The position numbers were made by a program, and so were the translations under genes. Below, piece after piece: positions 8,961-15,848 of a stretch of 29,205 bases of DNA; position 1 is the stretch's first letter, and every line of letters begins with the position of its first letter. Source of the DNA: CAZIPZ01 sp964541075 (GTDB lineage Bacteria > Acidobacteriota > Terriglobia > 20CM-2-55-15). The stretch lies in contig CAZIPZ010000020.1 in assembly GCA_964541075.1 (NCBI GenBank), positions 1 through 29,205 on the forward strand, in the 5' to 3' direction. The notes under the pieces are model-generated. The model did not search any database, had not been told where the DNA came from, and was given only the letters and a program-made list of their open reading frames with translations.

Positions 8961-10173
8961 TTCCTAAGATCTCCTCTCCGTCCAACTTGACGGCTGGCAG
9001 TGTAAACAAAAACGTTGAGCCCTCGCCTGCTCGACTGTTAACGAAGACGCGGCCGCCATGCATCCCTACAATGTCGTGCACCAATGAGAGGCTCAAAGTT
9101 TCCACGCCTGTCGAAGCCGCGTTCAACATCGTGTTTGAGGTGTAATTACGCTCAAGAAGTCTTCGCAGCGTTTCGGGGGGAATTCCTGAACTCGTCTCGG
9201 ATAGTTTCACCGCGATCTCTTTTTCTCTACCATGAGAAAACTCCGCGGTGATCGCTCCATCAGGATTGCAGTACTTCAAAGCGACGGCCAACAGATTGCT
9301 GAAGACGAACGCCAGTTTTTCCTGGTCGCCAATAATCGCGAAGGTTTCATCGGGAATACTTTGAGAAAGCTTGATTCCCTTCTCATTCAGGGCATTTTGA
9401 TGGGCGTTGACGCAGCTCGTCCAAACGTCGCGTAAATCAAAACTTGTCAGTTTGAGGTGCTGTGAACTGAGTTCTGTCACGTGAGTCATCCAAGTGATCA
9501 AATGAATCAAACGATTGGTGTTTTCAGTGATAACAGAAAGGTATTCTTTCTGTGTGATATTGACTTCGCCGGCCCTTCCTTCCGCGATCATACGGGCATA
9601 CCCGCGTATCGCCGCCAAAGGCGTTCTCAGTTCATGAGACAGGTTGGCTTGTAGGTGAGTTCGCAACTGGAACGCAGCAGCAAGTTCACGGTTTTGACGA
9701 AGAAGCCGGTCGACCTGATACAGGCGGGCCAATATCGGCGCAGAGTAGTACGACGTTTGCCGAACGGCATCCAGGCTTTCTTGTGAAAGTTGCAGGTCGT
9801 CAATCCGGGTTAGAATCCCGATCGCTCCTTGCAGAACCGAATCGTACAGTATCGGAATTAGCAGAAGGTTTGATTTGCTGGTGGATGCCGGGCGAATAGC
9901 ACCAATAACATCAATATGACTGATCGCTACAAAGTCTCCTTCCTCTAATTTCTTGCTGAGGCCAGGGCTCCGTTGAAGATGCGCTTTCACCCAAACGGGA
10001 AGCTGCAGATCCAAGGAGGGCGCGTCTCTCAAAGCAACAAAGACTTCTCCATCGTGTAAATCATCTTTGACTAGTCGGACAAGTTCGTTCTGAAAACTCA
10101 GAAGGTCGATGACCGCGTTCAAACGGTCTTTGCGCGATACCTTTTCGTGACCTCGTACAGGTGACCCTTCCAT
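8923..10173 (-). CDS. GAF-type sensor histidine kinase with degenerate ATP-binding boxes
   Basis: 416 residues, no membrane segment, so a cytosolic sensor. Residues of about 10-150 look GAF-like, then a coiled segment, then a HisKA dimerisation domain with phospho-acceptor H180 in NLSHELRTPLAAIRGY. The C-terminal HATPase_c region aligns throughout, but its key residues are changed: the N-box Asn is Val (V297 in NLLAVALKY), the G1 box reads ETSSGIP instead of DxGxGIP, and the G2 box reads VETLSLSLV instead of GTGLGLAIV. It may not bind ATP. ATG 10173 was chosen for the GAGGTG site 5 nt upstream; GTG 10227 has none. Upstream of and overlapping its partner regulator. Confidence 0.9.
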   Translation of the reverse strand: MEGSPVRGHEKVSRKDRLNAVIDLLSFQNELVRLVKDDLHDGEVFVALRDAPSLDLQLPVWVKAHLQRSPGLSKKLEEGDFVAISHIDVIGAIRPASTSKSNLLLIPILYDSVLQGAIGILTRIDDLQLSQESLDAVRQTSYYSAPILARLYQVDRLLRQNRELAAAFQLRTHLQANLSHELRTPLAAIRGYARMIAEGRAGEVNITQKEYLSVITENTNRLIHLITWMTHVTELSSQHLKLTSFDLRDVWTSCVNAHQNALNEKGIKLSQSIPDETFAIIGDQEKLAFVFSNLLAVALKYCNPDGAITAEFSHGREKEIAVKLSETSSGIPPETLRRLLERNYTSNTMLNAASTGVETLSLSLVHDIVGMHGGRVFVNSRAGEGSTFLFTLPAVKLDGEEILGNEQAVNSGRRRR

Positions 10174-10292
10174 TCCACACCTCGTGTCGGCGTGGTGTTT
10201 TGCACGAGCCCTGCCAATTGAATTCACCTATTAAACTCATGCGATTAAAGAAATCGGCTTACCGGGACCCGCGGAATAAAAACCGCTTTGGC

Positions 10293-10304
10293 GGAAAATT
10301 TTCC
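10293..10304. promoter_or_regulatory. 12-bp perfect palindrome in the divergent promoter region, possible operator
   Basis: GGAAAATTTTCC is an exact palindrome placed between the divergent kinase and response regulator starts, within a wider near-symmetry (GCGG before it, CCGC after it) and 9 bp after the start of a short CCGC-TTTG-GCGG repeat. Its position fits a binding site for a dimeric regulator acting on one or both genes. The binding protein is unknown. Confidence 0.35.
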
Positions 10305-10364
10305 CGCGAACGTCAGTGGGCCGCGATTGAGATAGTTCGGTATAAGAATTGCGAGGAACTGGCC

Positions 10365-10748
10365 ATGACGCGAATACTGATTGTCGAGGATTCTGTAGAC
10401 ATTTTGTTCATACTAAAAACTGAACTGGAGTGGGAAGGGTTTCAGGTTGAGATCGCGGCCGGAGGAAAAGAAGGACTCGATACCACGAAGCGATGGCGTC
10501 CGGATTTGATCCTTTGCGACGTCCGGATGCCGGAGGTCGACGGCTTCGAATTTGTGAAGCGCGTGCGCCAGAATCTCAATCTGACAGCAATTCCTGTTGT
10601 TGCTCTGAGTGGGCTCTGTCTCCGTGAGGAGGTTGAGGCGGGTTTGAATTTCGGTTTTGCAGCTTATCTTAAGAAGCCTATCGACATGGCCGAACTTTTG
10701 AATGTGATTCAGAATCTGACTGCCAAGAAACTTCAAAAAGCCAGTTAG
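10365..10748 (+). CDS. Single-domain CheY-like response regulator
   Basis: 127 residues, only a receiver domain: acidic pair E8-D9, phospho-acceptor D52 in LILCDVRMP, switch Ser S82 in VALSGL, and the conserved Lys in YLKKPID (103-104). There is no output domain, so it probably works by phosphotransfer or protein contact. ATG 10365 follows GAGGA by about 7 nt; the frame is open further upstream, but the receiver fold starts here. It is divergent from the kinase/NtrC-type pair across 191 bp and may share the phosphorelay. Its 3' end lies 15 bp from the end of the convergent M20 peptidase gene. Confidence 0.93.
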   Translation: MTRILIVEDSVDILFILKTELEWEGFQVEIAAGGKEGLDTTKRWRPDLILCDVRMPEVDGFEFVKRVRQNLNLTAIPVVALSGLCLREEVEAGLNFGFAAYLKKPIDMAELLNVIQNLTAKKLQKAS

Positions 10749-10763
10749 TTCATGCTTGCGGTT

Positions 10764-12128
10764 CTATCCGTTGTCGGTGAGCGTCGAAAGAATCTCAAAA
10801 TATCTTGCAAACATTTTCATACCGCCTGAGGCCTGCTCCCAATCAAAGTGTTCGTTCGGGGCATGATACCCGTGTTCGGGCAGACTCAGCCCGAGGAACA
10901 CAATGGGCGCCTTTAAATACTTCTTCATTGTGACTACGGCGCCAATGGAGCCGCCTTCTCTCACGAACGCTGGATCCTTTCCAAAACCAGTTCGCATGGC
11001 ATCACAGGCGGCCTCAGCATACCGGCCGGTGTTGGGACCCAAATAGGGTCGAAGAAAAGCTTCGGGTATTACTTTCACCTCAGGATTCCGCACCTTGATG
11101 AAATTTCGGACAGTGCGGTAAATCTTATCGGGATCCTGGTTAGGAACTAGGCGCATGCTGATTTTAGCTTCAGCACTGTATGGAATAGCCGTCTTTACTC
11201 CCGGACCGGAATATCCGCCCACAATTCCATGAACTTCGAATGTAGGAGACGTCCAAATTCGACGCATGATTTCACTCGCGTCCAGATTTCTCATCGTCCT
11301 TAGCTCATGGTCTTGTTTAAATCGCTTGACGCTGAAGCCTGATCTTGCAAAGCTGTCGATTTCCCTTTGGGTTGGCTTGAGGACGTCATTGTAGAAGCCT
11401 GGAACTCGGACGCGGCCTGAATGTGCGTCATAGCATTCGGCTACCAACTGGCACAGTTCGCTGATTGGATTTCGCGCCGCTCCTCCGGTGAGGCCGGAAT
11501 GGACATCTTTTGTTCCCGTTTCCAAGACTGCTCGAAACGGGGCCAAGCCGCGTAAGCCATAGGCCACTGCCGGCCGACCGCGAGAAATCCAAATCGTGTC
11601 GGAAACGACGATTGAATCGGTTTTAAGCTTTGCCGCCGCACCCTTCATGAAGTGTTCGAAGTTAGGACTCCCAATCTCCTCTTCCAGTTCCCAGATAAAC
11701 TGAATGTTTACTGGAACGCCCTGCTCAATTGCATAACGTGCCCCAAACAGGGCCGTCAGCGCAGGTCCCTTATCATCCGTGGCGCCGCGGCCTACGTAGC
11801 GGTTTCCTTCCTTATGAAACACAAAAGGCGCCCGTTTCCACTGCGGTTCGTTAGCGGGCTGAACATCGAGATGGTTATAAATGGTGACCGTTGGTTTCCG
11901 TTTATCTGTGATGAACTGACCGATGACTACAGGGTTTCCTGGGGTTGATATCTTTTCCGCGGAGGCTCCCAACGAGCGCAAGTATCGAATGGCCGCTTCG
12001 GCACATCGCTCGATATCGGACCGATGATCCGGTTCCGCGCTGATCGTTGGTATTTCGACCCATTCCTGAAGGCGCTCTTCGAATTCGCTGCGTGACGAAT
12101 TAACGTATTTATCGATACTCGAGGGCAT
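10764..12128 (-). CDS. M20-family dipeptidase/peptidase
   Basis: 454 residues, typical of the M20 dipeptidase group (carnosinase/CNDP-like). Metal and catalytic signatures are in order: H86 and D88 in NHLDVQP, bridging Asp in GATDDKGP (118-119), catalytic/metal Glu in ELEEEIGS (149-151), Asp in VVSD, and the C-terminal His in EHGYHAPNEH. The lid domain contains DVHSGLTGG. It is predicted to be a cytosolic di-zinc exopeptidase acting on dipeptides; no signal peptide is seen. It starts 6 bp after the stop of the disulfide oxidoreductase gene and is the last gene of a three-gene unit. Confidence 0.94.
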   Translation of the reverse strand: MPSSIDKYVNSSRSEFEERLQEWVEIPTISAEPDHRSDIERCAEAAIRYLRSLGASAEKISTPGNPVVIGQFITDKRKPTVTIYNHLDVQPANEPQWKRAPFVFHKEGNRYVGRGATDDKGPALTALFGARYAIEQGVPVNIQFIWELEEEIGSPNFEHFMKGAAAKLKTDSIVVSDTIWISRGRPAVAYGLRGLAPFRAVLETGTKDVHSGLTGGAARNPISELCQLVAECYDAHSGRVRVPGFYNDVLKPTQREIDSFARSGFSVKRFKQDHELRTMRNLDASEIMRRIWTSPTFEVHGIVGGYSGPGVKTAIPYSAEAKISMRLVPNQDPDKIYRTVRNFIKVRNPEVKVIPEAFLRPYLGPNTGRYAEAACDAMRTGFGKDPAFVREGGSIGAVVTMKKYLKAPIVFLGLSLPEHGYHAPNEHFDWEQASGGMKMFARYFEILSTLTDNG

Positions 12129-12134
12129 ATTGGC

Positions 12135-12812
12135 CTAATCCGACAGCGAGCGTCGGATATGTTCGAGGAATTCACCTTCGGAAACATTTCCGACGAATTC
12201 TCGAACATCGTTGATAACAGTCTTTGGAACACTCCGAATTGAATACCGCTGCGCCAATTCAGGAAACTCGTTCGCCTCGATTACGTCCGAGGTTACCTTT
12301 GGATTAGCTATGGCTATCTTGTGGGCAAGCCTTGCCACGGGAGGACAGTATGGTCAAGTAGGGGTTACGAAGACCTGAAGGTGCACGGTCCTATCGAAGT
12401 CTTCAACTCCGGTTGAGGCTTCCGACGTCTCAAGATTGCTCGGCTCGGCTTGGGATACTTCGATCAAGCTTCCGATCAATACTGAAAATTCGTACCCGGA
12501 AGGTAGTCCGAAGTACCGAACCTTTCCCTTCACTCCAGGAGAAGTCATTACGAATGCCGGGATTCGGGTGATCCCATATTCCCGCGCCAAATCACTGCCT
12601 TCATCGAAATCGTGCACTTCGAGGTGCAACTTTTGAGACAGTGCTGCAACCTCCTCGAGAAGCAACCGCGTATCCCTGCAAGTCTCGCAATCAAGCCCGG
12701 GAATGTACAAAGGCGACTCGCGCTGGGTAAATAGGATGATTTTTACGTCACCGACAAGTTGCCCAAACAGCCGCATTACTTCCTGTTGTTCTGCATCAGA
12801 CAAAAAACCCAC
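12135..12812 (-). CDS. Candidate selenoprotein: two-domain thioredoxin-fold protein disulfide oxidoreductase with in-frame TGA (Sec) at the second active site
   Basis: Read through one TGA, this frame gives 225 residues, the size of archaeal/Aquifex-type protein disulfide oxidoreductases (about 226). The first thioredoxin fold (about 1-120) has CETC at C42-C45 and a cis-Pro segment ITRIPAFVM. The second fold starts with LQVFVTPT, then TGA (12354-12356) as codon 153, then PYCPPVARLAHK, ANEFPELAQRY and the cis-Pro segment SVPKTVI. The family motif at that point is CPYC, so TGA replaces the first catalytic Cys. No frameshift is needed. The start is GTG 12812 with AGGTGG about 8 nt upstream. Genes on both sides are 11 and 6 bp away on the same strand. 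Alternative: a nonsense mutation or sequencing error converting TGC or TGT to TGA, which would leave a one-domain 152-residue product. Confidence 0.85.
12321..12338 (-). promoter_or_regulatory. SECIS-like hairpin downstream of the in-frame TGA
   Basis: On the mRNA strand, GUGGCAAGGCUUGCCCAC folds into a 4-bp stem (GUGG/CCAC), one bulged C, a 3-bp stem (CAA/UUG) and a GGC apical loop. The loop GG lies 22 nt after the UGA. Known bacterial SECIS elements lie immediately 3' of UGA, carry a G in the first two loop positions and a loop-to-UGA distance of about 16-37 nt; E. coli fdhF has a similar bulged minihelix with a GGUC loop. The agreement is good but the stem is short, and it also encodes protein. 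Confidence 0.6.
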
Positions 12813-12823
12813 GATCGATCCAC

Positions 12824-13330
12824 CTACTCAAACCGCATTGTCTTAAGAAAGGTCGTAACGCTGCTGCTCCAGCGCTCCATTGTTTTCTCCGGACCCGTAA
12901 TTTTGAGGAAATAGGGTCCCGCCGGTGTTTGCACTACGGCAGCGATCATTCGGAATCCCGGCTTGCCATTCCTTCCACGAACGCCAGGTTGGGCGTCTGG
13001 AATATATCTCCCGGTCAAATCCAAAACCTTGGTCTGAAGTTTGCCGACTGTCATCTCAGTCACTTTTGCTACTTCGCCGGACGGACGTCCGTCTGGTTGC
13101 GCCATTTGACTCGTCCATCGTCGGAAGTTCGCTTCAACGCTGCCGCCTCCTCCGCTGAAAAAGAAGATTGCAGCTTCGGCATCCTCCAAATCGCCTTGAA
13201 CATGAGGGAGTTTGAATTCGGCCAAGCGCATTGATGACGCTGGGGGATTGGACTGCCAGCCTTGGGGCGTCGTGAACCTAAGCGAGCCTTGCGCGAGCAA
13301 TGAGAGTGTGAGAATGAATATGCTCTTCAT
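12824..13330 (-). CDS. Hypothetical secreted protein (PsbP/Mog1-like fold possible)
   Basis: 168 residues with a short signal peptide (residues 1-15, MKSIFILTLSLLAQG). The mature part has a recognisable but unnamed pattern: GW followed by an MRLAEFKLP strand, AAIFFFSGGGGSVEANFRRW, QPDG, a KVLDLTGRY strand, and a C-terminal helix MERWSSSVTTFLKTMRF. The GGGxVxANxxRW plus QPDG pattern recurs in planctomycete and acidobacterial exported proteins, as I recall, without known function. AGGA lies about 8 nt before ATG 13330. It is the first gene of the unit leading into the disulfide oxidoreductase (11 bp gap). No cysteines are visible in it, so it is unlikely itself to be a disulfide substrate. Confidence 0.78.
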   Translation of the reverse strand: MKSIFILTLSLLAQGSLRFTTPQGWQSNPPASSMRLAEFKLPHVQGDLEDAEAAIFFFSGGGGSVEANFRRWTSQMAQPDGRPSGEVAKVTEMTVGKLQTKVLDLTGRYIPDAQPGVRGRNGKPGFRMIAAVVQTPAGPYFLKITGPEKTMERWSSSVTTFLKTMRFE

Positions 13331-13425
13331 GATCTTTGTCCTGTGATTTGTTCAGTGAAAAGCGATCGTGCAAACGCGGGACGCAGGTGACTTCCCTGCA
13401 CCCTTCCAGCCAAATCACAATTGTA

Positions 13426-13431
13426 TATAAT
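13426..13431 (+). promoter_or_regulatory. -10 box immediately before hemF, possible leaderless start
   Basis: A perfect TATAAT ends 6 bp before the hemF ATG at 13438, so transcription would begin at or next to the start codon. No Shine-Dalgarno sequence precedes the ATG. A poor -35 match (CTTCCA, 13403-13408) lies 17 bp upstream. Confidence 0.45.
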
Positions 13432-13437
13432 CCGACC

Positions 13438-14322
13438 ATGACTTGGCGCGAAAACACCGAACTCTATCTGAAACAACTCCAAGACAAGATCTGCGCCGGT
13501 ATCGAAGAACTGGATGGAGGTCGCTTCAGGGAGGATAGGTGGGAACGTCAAGGCGGCGGAGGCGGCCGCACGCGCATACTGGAAAATGGGGGAATTTTCG
13601 AGAAGGCGGGGGTCAACTACTCCGCTGTTCACGGAAACCTCCCGGAGGAATTCGCCTCTAAGATCCCGCTCGGCTTCGGAACTGCGTTCTTCGCAACGGG
13701 AGTTTCGCTCGTACTCCATCCCTTGAGTCCTATGGTCCCGGCCGTTCACGCGAACTTTCGTTACTTGGAAAAAGGAGACGCCGCTTGGTTCGGAGGCGGC
13801 GCCGACTTAACGCCATGCTATCCCTATGCTGAGGACGCCCTCCATTTTCATCGCACCCTGAAGACCGCATGCGATCGGCATGATCCTGAATTCTATGCAC
13901 GTTTCAAGAAGTGGTGCGACGAGTACTTCATGCTTAAGCATCGAGGCGAAATGCGAGGGATAGGGGGAGTATTCTTCGATTACCTACAGGGTGACGTCGA
14001 CAAGCATTTCGCCTTTGTTCGTGATCTGGGAGATTCCTTTCTGGAGGCATATCTACCGATTGTTAGACGCCGATGGAACGAGCCGTATGGCGACAGGCAG
14101 CGTCAGTATCAGCTTTATCGTCGAGGACGGTACGTCGAGTTTAACTTGCTGTACGATCGCGGGACCATTTTTGGACTTGAAACCCGCGGCCGAACCGAAT
14201 CCATACTCATGAGCCTTCCGCCACTGGTGCGATGGGTTTACGATTTCAAGCCAGAACCGGGTTCGCCTGAGGAAAGAGCGCTGGAATTCTATCAGCCGCG
14301 CGACTGGGCCAATGTTCTGTAG
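13438..14322 (+). CDS. hemF: Oxygen-dependent coproporphyrinogen III oxidase
   Basis: 294 residues, normal family length. It catalyses oxidative decarboxylation of coproporphyrinogen III to protoporphyrinogen IX using O2, in late haem biosynthesis. Diagnostic segments are RQGGGGGRTRILENGGIFEK, VNYSAVHG, LVLHPLSPMVPAVHANFRY, WFGGGADLTPCYPY, MRGIGGVFFDYL, YVEFNLLYDRGTIFGL and SILMSLPPL near the C-terminus. ATG 13438 fits the homologous N-terminus; the open frame continues upstream to 13336 but lacks family similarity there. First gene of a long same-strand run that reaches the F420 genes; the next gene overlaps it by 11 bp. It indicates that the organism can make haem aerobically. Confidence 0.96.
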   Translation: MTWRENTELYLKQLQDKICAGIEELDGGRFREDRWERQGGGGGRTRILENGGIFEKAGVNYSAVHGNLPEEFASKIPLGFGTAFFATGVSLVLHPLSPMVPAVHANFRYLEKGDAAWFGGGADLTPCYPYAEDALHFHRTLKTACDRHDPEFYARFKKWCDEYFMLKHRGEMRGIGGVFFDYLQGDVDKHFAFVRDLGDSFLEAYLPIVRRRWNEPYGDRQRQYQLYRRGRYVEFNLLYDRGTIFGLETRGRTESILMSLPPLVRWVYDFKPEPGSPEERALEFYQPRDWANVL

Positions 14323-14902
14323 ATATTGTGGGGCGCACGTTCTCGACGATAGTCTGTTTTGCTCCAAATGCGGCAAACGCCTCGGTCCTCGCGTCAACCC
14401 GCGATTGCAACACCTCATCACAGTGCTCCGGCTCAAAACGCCCTACCCTTATTTTGCTTTGCTGGTGGCTTTCTTTACGGCATGGGCAGTCGGCCCCCGT
14501 CAGGCTCGGATGGACTACTCACAAATCAAATGGAACATGGAAATGGATCGAAAACTGGATTTACGAGAGGACAATCAGTTTCAGCAAAGCTTGTCTCTCG
14601 TGGTGGAAAACACAGGTCCTACATCCATTCAGGACATTCCTATTGAGTTGTCCGCGGAAATTGAGCCGATTAAACCGGCGGAGGTCGTCGCGGGTTTTCT
14701 TGGAAGAAAGTTGGTGATCTTGAGATCCGGTCATCCTCTCCCCCTCGTTGTTGTCTTAGGTGACAAACTGGAACCCGGAAGCAAAAGACGCTACTTTCTT
14801 GAGGGCAACATTCAGGCGCAGCCTCCGTTCAAAGTGACGTACACGGTTCGTGAAGAGGATCAGAGCGCCGTTTTAACGAGCTACGCCGTCGAGGAAAAAT
14901 GA
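14312..14902 (+). CDS. Zinc-ribbon membrane protein of unknown function
   Basis: 196 residues. The N-terminus is a zinc-ribbon with two CxxC pairs (C3/C6 and C17/C20, MFCRYCG and FCSKCGKR). One membrane helix spans about 46-62 (YFALLVAFFTAWAVGP). The remaining ~130 residues, with LSLVVENTGPTSIQDIPIEL and LEPGSKRRYFLEG, look like an extracytoplasmic beta-rich domain. It overlaps hemF by 11 bp at its start and the next gene by ATGA at its end, so all three are translationally coupled. No specific function can be assigned. Confidence 0.8.
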   Translation: MFCRYCGAHVLDDSLFCSKCGKRLGPRVNPRLQHLITVLRLKTPYPYFALLVAFFTAWAVGPRQARMDYSQIKWNMEMDRKLDLREDNQFQQSLSLVVENTGPTSIQDIPIELSAEIEPIKPAEVVAGFLGRKLVILRSGHPLPLVVVLGDKLEPGSKRRYFLEGNIQAQPPFKVTYTVREEDQSAVLTSYAVEEK

Positions 14903-15837
14903 ATCGCAAAAGCATCGGACGCTTGCTGAGGCGGCTCTTACTGGCCACAATCGCGTTCCTGGCGCTGTTTCTATTCATCATTCTTCCGATCGGCGGATCT
15001 TATCTCATCACCAACAGCCGTTTTCGGTTTCCGGAACGCGGTCCCCAGCGGCCGGAGGACGTCGGACTCTCCGTTAGTCCCGTTGAATTCTCGTCTGATG
15101 ACGGAATTCCTCTCAAAGGATGGTGGAACCCCGGCGACAGTTCTAAGCCCGTCATTATTTTTTGTCATGGGCTGAATCGATCTAGGCTCGAATTATTGAA
15201 GCGGGCTGGAGAATCCAGCCGCCGCGGCTATGGAGTCCTGCTTTTTGACCTAAGAAATCACGGTGAAAGCGGACGCGGTTACACAACACTAGGGATTGAA
15301 GAGAGCCGGGATGCATGTGCAGCTGGAGAGGTGGTAGCAGAAAAAGCGCCGACCCGAGCCCAATTTCTATGGGGAGTCTCGATGGGCGCATCTACCGCCA
15401 TATTGGCGGCGAAACGCTGCGGCGGATTCTCAGCTATCGTGGCCGACAGTTCCTTCGTTTCGTTTCGTGAAACCATAAGCCATCACTTCACGCTCTACTT
15501 TCGACTTCCGTCGTTCCCCATTGCCAACATGATTACGTTCATCACCGGATTACGTATGAGAATAGATCCGAACCAGGGTGATGTTGAGGCGGCTGTCAAA
15601 GAGATCGGCATTCCAATCTTGTTCATTGCCGGTGGCGCGGATCGGCGCATGCCTCCGGAACTGGCTCAGCGAATGTTCGAAGCCGCGTCGAATCCTGACA
15701 AAGATTTGCTGGTGGTCCCGAACGCAGCCCACGGCCAGGCATTTGCAACGGATCCAATAACCTATCTCAATTCGGTTTACCGGTTTCTGGAACATGTTGG
15801 CTATAATCCAACTCTTTCCAGACGTCCAGGAGGTTGA
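14899..15837 (+). CDS. Membrane-anchored alpha/beta hydrolase
   Basis: 312 residues. An N-terminal membrane anchor (residues 9-37, preceded by RLLRRLL) places the catalytic domain outside the cytoplasm or at the membrane face. Triad: S161 in LWGVSMGAS, D248 in FIAGGADRRMP and H279 in VPNAAHGQAF; oxyanion segment IIFCHGLN. This layout matches the BEM46/YqkD-type serine aminopeptidase S33-like hydrolases. The substrate is unknown. The ATGA overlap with the zinc-ribbon gene means coupled translation. Confidence 0.88.
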   Translation: MNRKSIGRLLRRLLLATIAFLALFLFIILPIGGSYLITNSRFRFPERGPQRPEDVGLSVSPVEFSSDDGIPLKGWWNPGDSSKPVIIFCHGLNRSRLELLKRAGESSRRGYGVLLFDLRNHGESGRGYTTLGIEESRDACAAGEVVAEKAPTRAQFLWGVSMGASTAILAAKRCGGFSAIVADSSFVSFRETISHHFTLYFRLPSFPIANMITFITGLRMRIDPNQGDVEAAVKEIGIPILFIAGGADRRMPPELAQRMFEAASNPDKDLLVVPNAAHGQAFATDPITYLNSVYRFLEHVGYNPTLSRRPGG

Positions 15838-15848
15838 TAGAGAACGAC

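Noticed and set aside
10339..10352. GG-N10-GC pattern resembling a sigma-54 promoter before the lone receiver gene
   Set aside because: The -24 part matches poorly (CGGTATA), and the start site would fall at the start codon, removing the visible ribosome binding site.
12135..12338. A stand-alone 67-residue gene starting at GTG 12338
   Set aside because: The GTG encodes Val within the active-site helix of the second thioredoxin domain, there is no separate role for half a fold, and the frame is continuous with the upstream part through the TGA.
12321..12338. Hairpin as an intrinsic transcription terminator
   Set aside because: No U-run follows it and it lies inside a conserved coding region.
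13327..13749. 140-codon open frame antisense to the start of hemF
   Set aside because: The hemF frame is clearly the conserved one, and this frame lacks a start signal.
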